This document shows, piece by piece, positions 63,832-64,000 of a DNA stretch of 64,000 bases. Every line of letters begins with the position of its first letter. Positions within the stretch are counted from its first letter, which is position 1. The position numbers were made by a program, and so were the translations under genes. The stretch lies in NCBI RefSeq assembly GCF_900454025.1, contig NZ_UGQM01000001.1:992001-1056000 (forward strand), written 5' to 3'. A model generated the notes under the pieces. That model did no database searches and had not been told where the DNA came from. It saw only the letters and a program-made list of their open reading frames with translations. Origin of the DNA: Mycolicibacterium gilvum. Lineage in GTDB: Bacteria > Actinomycetota > Actinomycetes > Mycobacteriales > Mycobacteriaceae.

Positions 63832-64000
63832 CTACAGCGGTGGCGGCACGAATTCCGGGCCGATCACGCGGGCGAAGGCATCCCGCGAGGCGCGCGGACC
63901 CGGCGGCCACTCCTGCTGCCATAACCGCAGCGGAACATCGGCCTCGGGATCGAATCTGCGTGCCAACCGCGCGAACTCGTCGTTGCGCCATTCCCGCAGC
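63832..64000 (-). CDS. C-terminal end of the second zinc-ribbon hypothetical protein (copy 2, cut by window)
   Basis: Reading leftward from 63999 the frame gives LREWRNDEFARLARRFDPEAD and then PPGPRASRDAFARVIGPEF before the TAG at 63834-63832. This closely matches the end of the protein at 51193-51849. The start and zinc pairs lie beyond the window. Confidence 0.8.
   Translation of the reverse strand, partial: LREWRNDEFARLARRFDPEADVPLRLWQQEWPPGPRASRDAFARVIGPEFVPPPL

Noticed and set aside
1..64000. CRISPR arrays, tRNA or rRNA genes, SOS boxes
   Set aside because: No regularly spaced repeats, cloverleaf or conserved rRNA sequence was seen, and no clear TCGAAC-N4-GTTCGA site.

Overview
The window looks like chromosome of a high-GC actinobacterium, most probably a Mycobacterium/Mycolicibacterium relative. 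The evidence is the GC-rich codon use, GTG starts, several apparently leaderless genes with TANNNT -10 boxes, and families common in mycobacteria: three VapBC pairs, a ParD-like/zeta pair, a DUF1206 membrane protein, an Lsr2-tailed ERCC4 nuclease and a SEC-C protein. No rRNA, tRNA or CRISPR array was seen.

Positions 1-23300 form a defence island. At the left edge lies the C-terminal part of a YprA/MrfA-type helicase with DUF1998, followed by an unknown gene. On the minus strand is a complete BREX type 2 (Pgl) operon reading 23294 to 5855: pglW (kinase with NERD domain), pglX (adenine methyltransferase), pglY (ATPase), pglZ (alkaline-phosphatase fold), brxD (ATPase) and brxHI (Lhr-like helicase). 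Adjacent genes overlap by 1-4 bases. A fused GmrSD/BrxU-like DUF262-DUF1524 nuclease follows 20 bases after brxHI, so BREX seems paired with a type IV modification-dependent restriction enzyme.

Positions 23600-26450 hold a two-gene unit (glycine-rich membrane protein plus small coiled-coil protein). Its first gene is split by an IS701-family element with perfect 16-bp inverted repeats and a CTAG target duplication; removing the element restores the frame. Next comes a 2112-residue protein with HEPN, transglutaminase-like, DUF4011, SF1 helicase, endonuclease and DUF3320 regions, coupled by ATGA to a 119-residue partner.

Positions 33960-43230 hold a zinc-finger-ended small protein, a vWA protein under an HTH-like gene preceded by two tandem palindromes, an EEP-family nuclease/phosphatase, and an unnamed module: an SNF2 helicase divergent from a degenerate SbcD/YhaO-like phosphoesterase and a YhaN/SbcC-like ATPase. 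All three visible metal motifs of the phosphoesterase are altered.

Positions 43500-64000 look like mycobacterial accessory/core mosaic with internal paralogy: two closely related VapBC pairs, two membrane coiled-coil proteins sharing a promoter block, and two copies of a zinc-ribbon protein (the second cut by the window edge). It also carries an ADP-ribosylglycohydrolase-phosphatase-ankyrin fusion behind a palindrome, pRiA4b-ORF3-like and SWIM proteins in divergent arrangement, a ParD-like/zeta pair, a frameshifted secreted alpha/beta hydrolase, a third VapBC and an ERCC4-Lsr2 fusion.
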